Assembly (NCBI GenBank): GCA_900313925.1
Contig: OMTF01000039.1
Span: forward strand, 1-53,538
Direction of reading: 5' to 3'
DNA: 53,538 nt
From: an uncultured Eubacteriales bacterium
GTDB taxonomy: Bacteria > Bacillota > Clostridia > Oscillospirales > Oscillospiraceae
Program-made: the position numbers and the translations under genes
Part shown: positions 16,156 to 24,913 of the stretch, piece by piece
Layout: each line of letters begins with the position of its first letter
How positions within the stretch are numbered: position 1 is the stretch's first letter
The notes under the pieces: generated by a model
What the model saw: only the letters and a program-made list of their open reading frames with translations
What the model was told of the DNA's origin: nothing
Database searches by the model: none

Positions 16156-18517
16156 TTCTGTTTCCCCCGGTCTTGCTTTTTTCCAGTGCGTGCCGCAGTT
16201 TCAGCGCATGCATAAGCACGCCAATCGAAGATAATGACATCAGTGTTGCGCAGATGGAAGGATGAAGAATTCCAATCGCCGCTGCCGGAATTCCAATAAG
16301 ATTGTAGCAAAAGGCCCAGGTAATGTTCTGCCGCACATTCCGCATCGTAATTTGCGAAAGCTGAAAAACGTCCGGCAGTTTTTCGACATTCCCGGAGGCG
16401 AGAAGAATTCCTGCTGCCTCCACTGCAATTTCCGATCCGGTTCCCATCGCTACGGAGACATCTGCGGCTGCCAGAGTCGGCGTGTCATTGATGCCGTCTC
16501 CGACCATACAGACCCTTACTCCCCGCTTTTTCAGTTCCTCTACTTTTTCCTCCTTCTCCGCCGGGAGTACCTGCCAATAAATATGTTCCGGAGAAATTCC
16601 CGCCTGTGCACCGATCGCCTCCGCCGTTTCACGGCTGTCTCCGGTCAGCATTCCGACGGTATATCCCTGTTCTTCCAGATTCCTTATCATGGCGGGAACA
16701 CCCGGCTTCAAGCGATCCGCAACGCCGAATACGCCCTGCAGCGTTCCTTCCTGCGCAAGGCAGATCTCGCTTTTCGCTTCCCTGCGCAAATCCCGCATTT
16801 TTCGAAGCGGTTCGATATCGATGCCGTTTTCTGCAAGAAATTCCCGACTGCCGCAGAGCGTACTTCTGCCGTCCACGGTTCCCTGCAGTCCCCTTCCCGC
16901 AATGTACCGGACCTGCTCCGCGTGCGGTGGAAGCACGCCTTCCCCCAAGCCGGCGGCATACTCCGTAATGGCGCGAGCCAGCGGATGATCCGAACGGTAT
17001 TCCAAACCGGCTGCCAGACGCACCAAATCTTCCGGTGTGCCTTTCACGCACAGAACATCCGTTACTTCGGGCTTTCCTTCCGTCAGCGTGCCGGTTTTGT
17101 CAAAAATTACGGTCGTTGCCTCGCAGGCTTTTTCCAGTTCTTCCCCGCCGCGAAACAGAATTCCCAGCTCCGCGGCTCGCCCGGATCCGACCATCAGGCT
17201 TGTCGGTGTCGCGAGCCCAAGCGCGCAGGGGCAGGCGATGGCAAGCACGTCACAGCAGGCAAGCATTGCCGGAGGAAATTCTCCCGGGCGCACCCAGAAG
17301 TACCAGGCGGCAAATACCGCCGCAGCAATGAGTACAACCGCAGGCACGAACCAGGAAGCGATCCTATCCGCGAAGCGCTGTATCGGTGCTTTGGAATTCT
17401 GGGCTCTGCGGACAATTTCCACGATGCGGCTGAGCGTGGACTGCTTTCCAAGATTTTCTGCCGCAATCCGGACCGTGCCGTCCCGGTTAAGGCTGCCCCC
17501 GATCACATGATCTCCGGCGCTGTGATCCACCGGCATGCTTTCCCCTGTCAGCATCGACTCATCAACGGCACACTGCCCCTCCAGGATGATGCCGTCAACC
17601 GGTATGCGCTCACCCGGCCGGACAAGAACGACATCGTGCTGCTGAATGTCGTCAATGTCTGTTTCCTGCCATCGTCCGTCTTTCTCCACCATTGCGGTCT
17701 TGGGCTGCAGACGAAGCAGCTTCCGTATTGCGCCGGAAGTTTCGGATTCGGCAGTTGCCTCCAAATATTTTCCGAAAAGGATCAGAGAAACCAGAACTCC
17801 CTGCGCGGAATAATAAAGCTTTACGTATCCGGTCACGGTAAACGCGATATATGTGCTGTAAAGGTACAGTATCGTCGTTGATGCCGCCACAAGGAAATCC
17901 ATGCCAAGCGACTTGTTGCGGATGCCGCGCAGCGCGCCCCGGTAGAAAACCATCGCCGGACCCAAAGCAATTGCCGTTCCAAAAAGAAATTGGATCTTGG
18001 GTGCGATTTCCCACATCAGCGGTACAGTAAGAATGGCTGCTGCCACCAGCGCGCGCAGAAGGCGGATGCGCTTCTGCAGCTGCTGCTCCTCCTCGCCGCC
18101 GCGAATTTCCGCGACCTCCGCTTCCAGTCCCGCGGACCGGCACGCATCCAGCAGCTGCCGCGCCTCGACCTGAACCGGCCAGCAGGTTACGGTCAGCGTT
18201 CCGGAAGCAAAATCGGCCTCCGTTTCCTTGACACCGAAGACCGATTGAAGATATTTTTCCGCTTCCGGGTACTTTTCCTGCAGATTCCTGCAGCACAGAT
18301 CTGTCTGCTCCAAGGGGACTTGGTACCCGGTTTTTTTAACGCGCATCGCCAAGTGCGCCAGGTCGGTCTGCTCCTCATCATACTGAATCCGGGCACAGGC
18401 GGCCGCGTAATTTACAGCCACCGCCTGCACACCCTTTTCCTTCAGTATGCTCTCATCGAGTCTCGCAACGCACGCCGCGCAGTCCATACCCAAAATTTTC
18501 AGATTGACTTCCCGCAT
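16145..18517 (-). CDS. copA: Copper-exporting P1B-type ATPase
   Basis: 790 residues with all P1B-1 features. The first HMA domain has GMDCAACVARL (CxxC at 13-16). A second HMA-like segment around residues 75-140 has lost its CxxC. Other motifs are TGES, the membrane copper site CPC in IACPCALGLATP, the phosphorylation site DKTGTLTEG, SDHPLARA (HP motif), and GDGINDTP. The last helices carry YN and MSLSS, the further copper ligands that mark Cu(I) specificity. It acts in the cytoplasmic membrane to expel Cu(I). It lies 41 bases after the upstream membrane-protein gene. Confidence 0.96.
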   Translation of the reverse strand: MREVNLKILGMDCAACVARLDESILKEKGVQAVAVNYAAACARIQYDEEQTDLAHLAMRVKKTGYQVPLEQTDLCCRNLQEKYPEAEKYLQSVFGVKETEADFASGTLTVTCWPVQVEARQLLDACRSAGLEAEVAEIRGGEEEQQLQKRIRLLRALVAAAILTVPLMWEIAPKIQFLFGTAIALGPAMVFYRGALRGIRNKSLGMDFLVAASTTILYLYSTYIAFTVTGYVKLYYSAQGVLVSLILFGKYLEATAESETSGAIRKLLRLQPKTAMVEKDGRWQETDIDDIQQHDVVLVRPGERIPVDGIILEGQCAVDESMLTGESMPVDHSAGDHVIGGSLNRDGTVRIAAENLGKQSTLSRIVEIVRRAQNSKAPIQRFADRIASWFVPAVVLIAAAVFAAWYFWVRPGEFPPAMLACCDVLAIACPCALGLATPTSLMVGSGRAAELGILFRGGEELEKACEATTVIFDKTGTLTEGKPEVTDVLCVKGTPEDLVRLAAGLEYRSDHPLARAITEYAAGLGEGVLPPHAEQVRYIAGRGLQGTVDGRSTLCGSREFLAENGIDIEPLRKMRDLRREAKSEICLAQEGTLQGVFGVADRLKPGVPAMIRNLEEQGYTVGMLTGDSRETAEAIGAQAGISPEHIYWQVLPAEKEEKVEELKKRGVRVCMVGDGINDTPTLAAADVSVAMGTGSEIAVEAAGILLASGNVEKLPDVFQLSQITMRNVRQNITWAFCYNLIGIPAAAIGILHPSICATLMSLSSIGVLMHALKLRHALEKSKTGGNRNAG

Positions 18518-18558
18518 GCAAGCTTTCCCTTCCCGGCACAGCCTTCTCCTCTGCTTCT

Positions 18559-19083
18559 TTATGCCGCCGCTTTCTGTGCAGTAAAGGAGCGTTTAATCTC
18601 AATATATTTCTTGAGTCCAACATAGCTTCCCGGCAGGCAGCAGCAGGGAACATGGAACAAGAGCACCCAGCTCAGCCAGTCGATCCCCTGATAGTACACA
18701 CCTTCATAGGTAACGCCGCGGATGAGCTCAAAATATGAATAGTTCCAGATGCCCCAGATTCCTGTCGCCGATCCGCAAAGATGCAGGATAACAAAGCCGC
18801 AGGAGGTCACGAGGCCCGCGGCAAATAGCACGAGGCAGGCCGATATGCGTCTGGTTTTTACAAGAAAAATCGTAACGACCGGCAGGACATAAACCACAAG
18901 ATTAATGATCCAGAGCTGCAGCGGAATCGTATAATGCCAGTTGAACGCCTGGCGGATATGATCCCCGTCATGAATCAGGGCCGCGATGACCATTACAATT
19001 GCCCAGGTCATCAGAGTTTTTGCAGTTTTCTCATCCAGTTTCTTATCCAAAAGCTCCATGGTCTGCTTGTCTTTCTGCGACAT
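18559..19083 (-). CDS. Four-helix membrane protein of unknown function, first gene of the copper operon
   Basis: 174 residues with a charged N-terminus and four predicted membrane segments (about residues 24-40, 55-75, 83-103 and 130-150). I do not recognise a named family. Conspicuous features are HDGDHIRQAFNW just after the first helix and a CCCLPG cluster near the C-terminus. His, Asp and Cys residues at membrane edges would suit metal binding, but that is inference. The open frame starts at 19125, but AGGAGG lies seven bases before ATG 19083, which I chose. Its position upstream of copA and divergent from tetR suggests a role in metal handling or its sensing. Confidence 0.8.
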   Translation of the reverse strand: MSQKDKQTMELLDKKLDEKTAKTLMTWAIVMVIAALIHDGDHIRQAFNWHYTIPLQLWIINLVVYVLPVVTIFLVKTRRISACLVLFAAGLVTSCGFVILHLCGSATGIWGIWNYSYFELIRGVTYEGVYYQGIDWLSWVLLFHVPCCCLPGSYVGLKKYIEIKRSFTAQKAAA

Positions 19084-19122
19084 GGTGATTCCTCCTAAAA
19101 TGACCATATGGTTTTTGTTGAC

Positions 19123-19165
19123 CAATTGTTAAATTTAAGGTAACATATTGTTTAGAACTTGTCAA
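19123..19165 (-). promoter_or_regulatory. Promoter of the copper operon with overlapping inverted-repeat operator
   Basis: Minus strand: TTGACA (19165-19160), 17 bases, TACCTT (19142-19137). The -10 lies inside an inverted repeat at 19123-19150: CAATTGTTA, nine bases, TAACATATTG, the arms matching except for one inserted base. A repressor bound here would block the promoter. The divergent TetR-family protein is the natural candidate. Confidence 0.55.
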
Positions 19166-19255
19166 TATTCTCTTTTGAATTCGGAAATGGGTTTCCGCCT
19201 GCTGCCGTACCCCGGGTCGCGGTGCCGGCGGGTCTTCTTTCAGCAGGATTCGGGT

Positions 19256-19284
19256 TTGACGCCTTTTTGCCGCAACGCTATAAT
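19256..19284 (+). promoter_or_regulatory. Promoter of the tetR-family gene
   Basis: TTGACG (19256-19261), exactly 17 bases, TATAAT (19279-19284): close to consensus. The gene's ribosome binding site CGGAGG follows at 19321-19326. Confidence 0.75.
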
Positions 19285-19332
19285 GAGCTACAGTCGGAAA
19301 AAGGAAATGTGATTGTCTTACGGAGGTTTTGA

Positions 19333-19914
19333 ATGCCGATTATTGTTGATAAGGACGCGGTACGAGAAGAAATTCTCATGGCATTTCAGCGCTGCATCGT
19401 GCGAAAGCCGATGACGAACATTTCCCTGCGGGATATCGCCCGCGAAGCGGGGATGTCGCATCCCAAGCTTCTCAACTACTTTACGGATAAGGATGAAATA
19501 ATCCTAAGCTACTGCAAATATACCCGGGAGTTCATGTCGGAAAAATGCACTGAGTGGTTTCTGAGCCACGATCGCCGGGACTACCCTTCCAATCTTGCCT
19601 TCATGAACGCTTTTATGGAATATGTGGCGAGCGGAAAGGAAGGCGAGTTTCGTCCGAACGCGACGACCCAGACCTATGTGCTGGCACAGTATAACGGTGA
19701 TATACGGGAGCTTGTCACAGGAGAATTCCGCGAATGGCGAGAGTTAATGGAAACGTGTCTAATCAGCATTTACGGGGAAAGCGTCGGGAAGAATGAAGCC
19801 GAAGCGATGATGATCCTGATCGCGGGGACCTTTATCTGCAACTATAACCATGCCCTGACCGGAAATATCAACGGCAACATTCTCGGGTACTTGGGAAATC
19901 TCACGAAATCCTGA
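19333..19914 (+). CDS. TetR/AcrR-family transcriptional regulator
   Basis: 193 residues. The N-terminal HTH is clear: ISLRDIAREAGMSHPKLLNYFTDKDEII (about residues 35-62) has the DIAxEAGMSxxxxxxYFxxKxE pattern. The C-terminal ligand/dimer domain is not classifiable by eye. CGGAGG precedes the ATG. It is divergent from the copper operon, so it probably controls that operon and perhaps itself. Confidence 0.9.
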   Translation: MPIIVDKDAVREEILMAFQRCIVRKPMTNISLRDIAREAGMSHPKLLNYFTDKDEIILSYCKYTREFMSEKCTEWFLSHDRRDYPSNLAFMNAFMEYVASGKEGEFRPNATTQTYVLAQYNGDIRELVTGEFREWRELMETCLISIYGESVGKNEAEAMMILIAGTFICNYNHALTGNINGNILGYLGNLTKS

Positions 19915-19994
19915 ACCGCATCGCCGTCGGCATCCCGCTCCGCGGCTTTGTTCGCCCTGCAGAATTTTCGAATTTTCTCGCGTACAGCGGCAAA

Positions 19995-20027
19995 GCGGCC
20001 TGTCGAACCGACAGGCCGCCGTTTTTT
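19995..20027 (+). terminator. Intrinsic terminator of the tetR gene
   Basis: GCGGCCTGTCG (19995-20005), loop AAC, CGACAGGCCGC (20009-20019), then a run of six T's. It lies between the convergent tetR and tenA genes. Confidence 0.9.
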
Positions 20028-20036
20028 CCGCTTATC

Positions 20037-20918
20037 TTACGATTCCTTGCCCGCAGCAGGTTCCTCCCGGTCAGAAGGAGCCTCTCCTGCAACCGGGAGC
20101 ACCGGCTTGGCGGAGACCGCCACGGCTCCCGGTGCCTTTTCCGGATTCTTTTTTTCTTCGTTCGAAGCCGCCGCGCATTCCCGCGCTGGCTCCTGCGGCT
20201 CCGGCTCGCCTTTTTCCATTCCCTGCCCCAAAGCAGATGGGCGAACCAGTCCTTCGGGCAGCCGCTGGATATACACGTCCTGCCAGAACTGTTCTTCAAA
20301 GAACATGCAGCTTTCAAATATTTTCGTATAAGCGTCAAAGTCTTCCTTGCCGCGGCCTTTTGTGAGATGCTCCGTAATCTCTTCCAATTTTCTGTTCGCC
20401 GCAGCGTACGCCGGATCCATATAGCTCTGAACCCAGTTTCCATATACCTTGTGCTTATCACATTCCGGATAGCGTTTTTTCATTGCCGCCGCGATGATTT
20501 CAAAGCTTTCGCTGCATGCGAGAACTGTTACTGCAACCGTCGCCGCGTCGCCCTGCCAACAGAGATTCTGCATGTACTGCAGATACGCCTCTGTAGACGG
20601 CGAAAGAAGCTTCCGCTTTACCCGCCGAAGCTCGATGCCCGTATTCTGCATAACTTCCCGCATATGCTCCAGTTCCAAGGCACGGGTTCCCTGAAGACTG
20701 TCCGCGAAGAATTCTTCGGTCCGACTGTCGGGTGCCTTCGCAATACCCAGGGCGAGAAGCTTCAAGTACCCGTGCAGATAAAGATAATCCTGCACAAGAT
20801 AATACCGGTAGGCATCTGCATCCAGCGTTCCTTCCCCCATCTTTCGAAGGAAGGGAAGGGACTCGAAATTGCTCCAGTGCCTTACGGCCAACCGTCTCAG
20901 TTTCTTTGCAATCTTCAT
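20037..20918 (-). CDS. tenA: TenA/thiaminase II-family protein with low-complexity C-terminal tail
   Basis: Residues 1-215 are the all-helical TenA fold. PFLRKMGEGTLDADAYRYYLVQDYLYL has the active-site Asp region; VLACSESFEIIAAAM carries the catalytic-type Cys; YGNWVQSYMDP and the late FFEEQFWQDVY motif with Glu and Trp are also present. TenA hydrolyses aminopyrimidine degradation products of thiamin for salvage. From residue about 218 there is a 75-residue tail rich in Pro, Glu, Ala and Lys that TenA proteins (about 225 residues) normally lack. No TPP riboswitch motif is visible upstream. CGGAG precedes the ATG. Confidence 0.85.
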   Translation of the reverse strand: MKIAKKLRRLAVRHWSNFESLPFLRKMGEGTLDADAYRYYLVQDYLYLHGYLKLLALGIAKAPDSRTEEFFADSLQGTRALELEHMREVMQNTGIELRRVKRKLLSPSTEAYLQYMQNLCWQGDAATVAVTVLACSESFEIIAAAMKKRYPECDKHKVYGNWVQSYMDPAYAAANRKLEEITEHLTKGRGKEDFDAYTKIFESCMFFEEQFWQDVYIQRLPEGLVRPSALGQGMEKGEPEPQEPARECAAASNEEKKNPEKAPGAVAVSAKPVLPVAGEAPSDREEPAAGKES

Positions 20919-21012
20919 GATTCGCTCCGCCGTGCAATCCCATTTTCATTCCGGGGGAACGGCGGCCTCTCCTTTCTGCGAAAACAAATTTCCATGCTCT
21001 CCTTAGGTGGAT

Positions 21013-21048
21013 ACTGGGCATTGCCCAGGCTGCCCCGGCTCTCCGGGG
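21013..21048. repeat. Two adjacent short hairpins upstream of tenA
   Basis: CTGGGCATTGCCCAG (about 21014-21028) and CCCCGGCTCTCCGGGG (about 21033-21048) each form a perfect stem. They lie between the ftsZ terminator and tenA, in what may be the tenA leader. No known riboswitch consensus fits. Confidence 0.45.
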
Positions 21049-21050
21049 GA

Positions 21051-21085
21051 AACAGAAAAGCCCGGCGCAACAGTCGGGCTTTCTG
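21051..21085 (-). terminator. Intrinsic terminator of ftsZ
   Basis: Minus strand: AAAGCCCG, ten-base loop, CGGGCTTTTCTGTTT. It begins about 24 bases after the ftsZ stop. Confidence 0.85.
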
Positions 21086-21105
21086 CAGTACGTTTCAGTA
21101 AAAGC

Positions 21106-22335
21106 TTACTTAGAATTGAAAATTTTAAAGATGCTGTCAAACGGGTCGTCTTCCCCGTCACCTGCCGAAGAAGCGGCGGGCGTCCCGGCTGCAGACGCGG
21201 CCTGTGTCGGCTGTGCTGCAGATTCCGGCTCTTTCTGCGCGGGCGTCTGTGTTCCCGCTTTGTTCTCTGCCGGGGCAGCGCCTGCCGCGGTATATCCGTT
21301 TTTCGCATTTACAAACTGCGGAATCGGCGGAATTTCAGCGGTCTTTCCTGCATCATTTTCTTCCGGACGGCTCAGCGGTCCGTTCTCAAATCCCGTTGCA
21401 ATCACGGTAACGCGGATCTCATCCTGCATTTCGTTATCAAAGGTTGCACCGAAGATGATGTTTGCGTCCGGATGCGCCGCTTCCTGAACAAGTCCTGCCG
21501 CGGTTTCAATATCATCAAGCCCCATATCCTCGGAGCCGGTGATGTTGATCAGAACGCCGTGCGCTCCATTGATGCTTGTTTCCATAAGCGGGCTCTGGAC
21601 GGCCATATGGGCTGCCGCTTCCGCTTTATCTTTTCCGGTTGCGTGCCCAACGCCCATGTGGGCATAGCCCGCATCTTTCATGATAGTCGTTACGTCCGCA
21701 AAGTCCAGATTGATGAACCCGGTATTCTTAATTAAATCCGAAATGCTTGTAACGCCCTGGCGCAGAACGTCGTCCGCAATCTCAAAGGCGTTGGCCAGCG
21801 TGATTTTCTGATCGGTCGCATATTTCAGACGGTCATTCGGTATAATCAGCAGGGAGTCGACTTTTTCCAGCAGTTCCTGAATGCCGACTTCCGCCTGAGT
21901 GGCTCTGCGCTTTCCTTCAAATTTGAAGGGCTTCGTCACAACGCCAACCGTCAGCACGCCTGCTTCCCGTGCAATTTCTGCCACAGTAGGCGTTGCGCCG
22001 GTTCCCGTGCCGCCGCCCATTCCGGCCGTAATGAATACCATGTCCGCATCCTCGATCGCTTTCGCAATATTGCTGCGGCTTTCCTCCGCGGAGCGTTTTC
22101 CGACATCCGGGTCGGAACCGGCACCCTGGCCGTGGGTCAGTTTTTCGCCGATTTGAATTTTCTGATCCGCGCTTGAAACGGATAATGCCTGTTTATCTGT
22201 ATTAATGGCTATGAACTCGACACCCTGCGTGCCAGACTTCACCATGCGATTTACAACATTATTACCGGCACCCCCGACGCCGATAACTTTTATTGTTACA
22301 ACATTTTCAGGTCCCGTCTCGGTTTTGAAGTCCAT
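21106..22335 (-). CDS. ftsZ: Cell division GTPase FtsZ
   Basis: The tubulin-like ring protein. It has [17 protein letters not shown], the signature loop [25 protein letters not shown], and [16 protein letters not shown] Pro/Ala/Gln linker follows from about residue 320, and the C-terminus is [14 protein letters not shown]. The last residues do not closely match the usual conserved FtsA/SepF-binding tail. I start at ATG 22335 (MDFKTETG) because AGGAGG lies seven bases upstream. The frame is open to ATG 22425, which would add 30 basic residues; see findings. Downstream of a gap from ftsQ, it has its own promoter. Confidence 0.96.
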   Translation of the reverse strand: MDFKTETGPENVVTIKVIGVGGAGNNVVNRMVKSGTQGVEFIAINTDKQALSVSSADQKIQIGEKLTHGQGAGSDPDVGKRSAEESRSNIAKAIEDADMVFITAGMGGGTGTGATPTVAEIAREAGVLTVGVVTKPFKFEGKRRATQAEVGIQELLEKVDSLLIIPNDRLKYATDQKITLANAFEIADDVLRQGVTSISDLIKNTGFINLDFADVTTIMKDAGYAHMGVGHATGKDKAEAAAHMAVQSPLMETSINGAHGVLINITGSEDMGLDDIETAAGLVQEAAHPDANIIFGATFDNEMQDEIRVTVIATGFENGPLSRPEENDAGKTAEIPPIPQFVNAKNGYTAAGAAPAENKAGTQTPAQKEPESAAQPTQAASAAGTPAASSAGDGEDDPFDSIFKIFNSK

Positions 22336-22659
22336 GCTGCTGCCTCCTCTTTTCGACTCATTTTCCTTATTGGAATCGGCTTTTGCCGTATGTGTGTTCA
22401 CTTTTCTGTTTTTCCCTTTGCCCATAATCAGTTACCTTAGATTTTATTACGTTTTCATTGCAAGATCAACTGGGAACCTCCGTGATTTGCATACGGGCTC
22501 CCCGATTCCGCAAATCCGCGCCCGCCGCGGCACTCCGCTCTATTCTCCGCTGCGTGAATCTCCGCGCTTTTTTCGGAAATATTATACATGAATTCCCCGA
22601 AAAAGGCGATGCCTCATTTCCTCCTCACAGGACACGAAGCACGCGCCGGTTTTCCCGGA
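22336..22659. other. 324-base gap between ftsQ and ftsZ
   Basis: In most Firmicutes ftsA, or sbp and ylx genes, lie here. This stretch holds only the ftsZ promoter(s) and, at 22336-22425, an open reading frame in phase with ftsZ. No ftsA or SepF gene is present in the window. Confidence 0.6.
22441..22469 (-). promoter_or_regulatory. Promoter of ftsZ
   Basis: Minus strand: TTGATC (22469-22464), 17 bases, TAAAAT (22446-22441). The start near 22434 leaves about 100 bases of leader if ATG 22335 is used. A second TATAAT on the same strand lies at 22586-22581 but has no good -35. Confidence 0.55.
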
Positions 22660-23592
22660 TTAGTTCGGTGTATAATGCGCTTCCCCGTCCGTGGACAGAT
22701 CAATCACGCCATACTGACGTTCTCCAATACGCTCCACGACAGACTGCAGCAGGCTGAACTTGTTGGCGGTATTGCTCTTCGGTCCCATACGGACGACAAA
22801 CTGTCTGTTAAAATCGAACGTCGGATTTGCCGGATCCGAAACATCAATGTACGTAACGCTCTGCTGCAGGTTTCGGTCCTGAATTTCCTTGAGTATTTCA
22901 CAAAGATAGTCCAGCTTGCCCTGCTGATCGCCGCTGACCGTCAGATCGGTTCCGATCGTAGGGGCTTCGAACGTAAGCCCGTTGACTTTAATCTGGCCGT
23001 TGAGGTCCGCCTCTGTAAGCTTATCTATAACTCTTCCGCTGCTGTCCAGAATCCAGAAGTCTTCCCCGGACTGGAGATAGGCAAGCCGCTGACTTTCTTC
23101 CACGGTAATAATTACCTGATCCGGAATTTTCTTGGAAATCGCAACGGACTGAATATACGGCAGCTGCGTCATCAGGTTGGCAGCTGTCTGGGATTTATCG
23201 ATAAAGAACAGGCTGTCTCCTATCTGAATTTTCGTTGCCGCAACGATCTCCTCGTCGGAATAGAGACTGTTGCCTTCCACGGTGAACCGGGAAACTTTGC
23301 AGAAGGCGCCCAGCGCCACCAGAACAACAAGCAGGCAAAGGAAAAAGACAAGGACCGGATGAAACAGCTTTTTTGAGTTCCGATTTCCCCGTACTTCCCG
23401 CAGTTTCGGTTTCCGGGCCCGTTCCTCCCCTTTTTCTTTCCGTGACGTATTGTTTTCCAGAATTTTCTGCACCTGCGGCGCTTTCTTTTCTTCGGGTGCC
23501 GCATGCTTTGGAGCAGATCTCTGATCGGCGGCATGCCGCGGCGCGCCGTCTCTGCTGCCTTTTCCTTTTCGGCTGTTGCCCCAAAGCTTCAC
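22660..23592 (-). CDS. ftsQ: Division protein FtsQ/DivIB
   Basis: 310 residues. A basic, low-complexity cytoplasmic N-terminus (about 75 residues) is followed by one membrane helix (VLVFFLCLLVVLVALGAF). The POTRA domain starts with VSRFTVEGNSLYSDEEIV, and a beta domain with PYIQSVAISKKIPDQVIITV follows. It connects the SEDS-PBP core to FtsL in the divisome. The start is GTG at 23592 with AGGG upstream, which is weak. The first ATG-type alternatives are out of frame. Confidence 0.9.
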   Translation of the reverse strand: MKLWGNSRKGKGSRDGAPRHAADQRSAPKHAAPEEKKAPQVQKILENNTSRKEKGEERARKPKLREVRGNRNSKKLFHPVLVFFLCLLVVLVALGAFCKVSRFTVEGNSLYSDEEIVAATKIQIGDSLFFIDKSQTAANLMTQLPYIQSVAISKKIPDQVIITVEESQRLAYLQSGEDFWILDSSGRVIDKLTEADLNGQIKVNGLTFEAPTIGTDLTVSGDQQGKLDYLCEILKEIQDRNLQQSVTYIDVSDPANPTFDFNRQFVVRMGPKSNTANKFSLLQSVVERIGERQYGVIDLSTDGEAHYTPN

Positions 23593-23760
23593 TGCATTGC
23601 CCTAGCCTTCCCGCCCGCAGCGCTTTTCCGGATTCGGTTCGCCGCAAGGGCATTTACTGTTAATTACAGGCGATTATTTTATCATTATGCGGAAGGGATT
23701 GCAATCCAGCCAGCATTCCCGCAAGCGTTGCGGCAGGCCGGGCAATGTCCCTTTTCCGCT

Positions 23761-24888
23761 TCATTTCTCTGCTTTGGCAAGAGAGCACACCAAATCCGCG
23801 ATTTTATCCGCGGCATTTCGGACAGAAAGCTTCGCCATCGCTTCCGCCATGCTTTTTCGCTTTTCTCTGTCTTCTGTCAGTTCTTCCACGATTTCATAAA
23901 GCTTTTCGGCGGTTGCGTCGCTCTGCAGAAGCACCCGGGCTGCCCCGGAGCTTTCGATCGACCGTGCATTTTTCTCCTGATGATTGTGTGTTACGTTAGG
24001 GGAAGGAACGAATAACGTCGGCTTTCCCATATAGCAAAGTTCGGCAATGGTGGACGCGCCGGCCCGCCCGACAACGAGATCCGCCGCTGCCATGACGGTC
24101 GGCATATCATAGATATAGTTCCGGATAAAAAAGCCGTGCTTTTCATAGTCCGGGACGGTCCTTCGCAGTGCCTCCAGTGTGGAATCGTAATAGTCCCAGC
24201 CAGTGCTGTGAATAAAAAGGAAGGAATCTTTTTTTGCCGCAATGGATACAAATTCCGGCAGAAGCTCGTTCATGAATTCCGCTCCCAATGATCCCCATGC
24301 GGATACCACCAAGGGCTTATTCGCCGGGAGTCCCAGCTTCTCTTTTGCTTCCCGGCTTGTATATTTTCCGAAATCCCCGCGCACCGGCGTTCCGGTAAAC
24401 TCAATCCGACGCGGGTGCCTGTATTGTTTCATGCTATCCCGGATACCGACCATAACTAGATCCACTTCCGGTGCCAGCAGTTCCGTCGTAAGTCCGGGGA
24501 TGGCATTGGATTCGTGCACTGCGGTCGGCAGACGCAGAATTTTTGCCGCTTTGAGTACAGGATAGCAGACATATCCGCCCGTACCGACCACCACATCCGG
24601 ATGGAAATGCTGAAGAATCCGAACGGACTGCGCCGTGGATTTAACAAGCAGAGCGCTACAGCGAATGTTATCCAGCAATGCCTGGAGACTCAGCCCGCGC
24701 GCCAGGAATGTGGAATCCACAAGGAGAATGGGATATCCCGCCTTCGGCACCATTTTCTCCTCCATATTCCTCGTGCTTCCAATAAACAGAATATTGCTGT
24801 AGGGATCTTTCTTCCGCAGTACATCGGCAACTGCGATTGCAGGGTTGATATGCCCCGCGGTTCCTCCGCAGACAAATACATAGCGCAT
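23761..24888 (-). CDS. murG: UDP-GlcNAc:lipid I N-acetylglucosaminyltransferase
   Basis: Makes lipid II at the inner face of the membrane. It has the N-terminal glycine loop FVCGGTAGHINPAIAVA, GTGGYVCYPVLKAAK, HESNAIPGL, GAST in VVGRAGASTIAEL, and the nucleotide-binding VTHNHQEKNA. The length of 375 is usual. GGAG precedes the ATG. It follows ftsW by 25 bases. Confidence 0.97.
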   Translation of the reverse strand: MRYVFVCGGTAGHINPAIAVADVLRKKDPYSNILFIGSTRNMEEKMVPKAGYPILLVDSTFLARGLSLQALLDNIRCSALLVKSTAQSVRILQHFHPDVVVGTGGYVCYPVLKAAKILRLPTAVHESNAIPGLTTELLAPEVDLVMVGIRDSMKQYRHPRRIEFTGTPVRGDFGKYTSREAKEKLGLPANKPLVVSAWGSLGAEFMNELLPEFVSIAAKKDSFLFIHSTGWDYYDSTLEALRRTVPDYEKHGFFIRNYIYDMPTVMAAADLVVGRAGASTIAELCYMGKPTLFVPSPNVTHNHQEKNARSIESSGAARVLLQSDATAEKLYEIVEELTEDREKRKSMAEAMAKLSVRNAADKIADLVCSLAKAEK

Positions 24889-24913
24889 GGTTCCGCTCCT
24901 CCGTTCCTCGGTA

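Noticed and set aside
16262..17881. 539-codon plus-strand frame antisense to copA
   Set aside because: No recognisable motifs; copA on the other strand has every expected catalytic motif across the same region.
20919..21050. TPP riboswitch upstream of tenA
   Set aside because: Neither CTGAGA nor the downstream conserved THI-box block is present.
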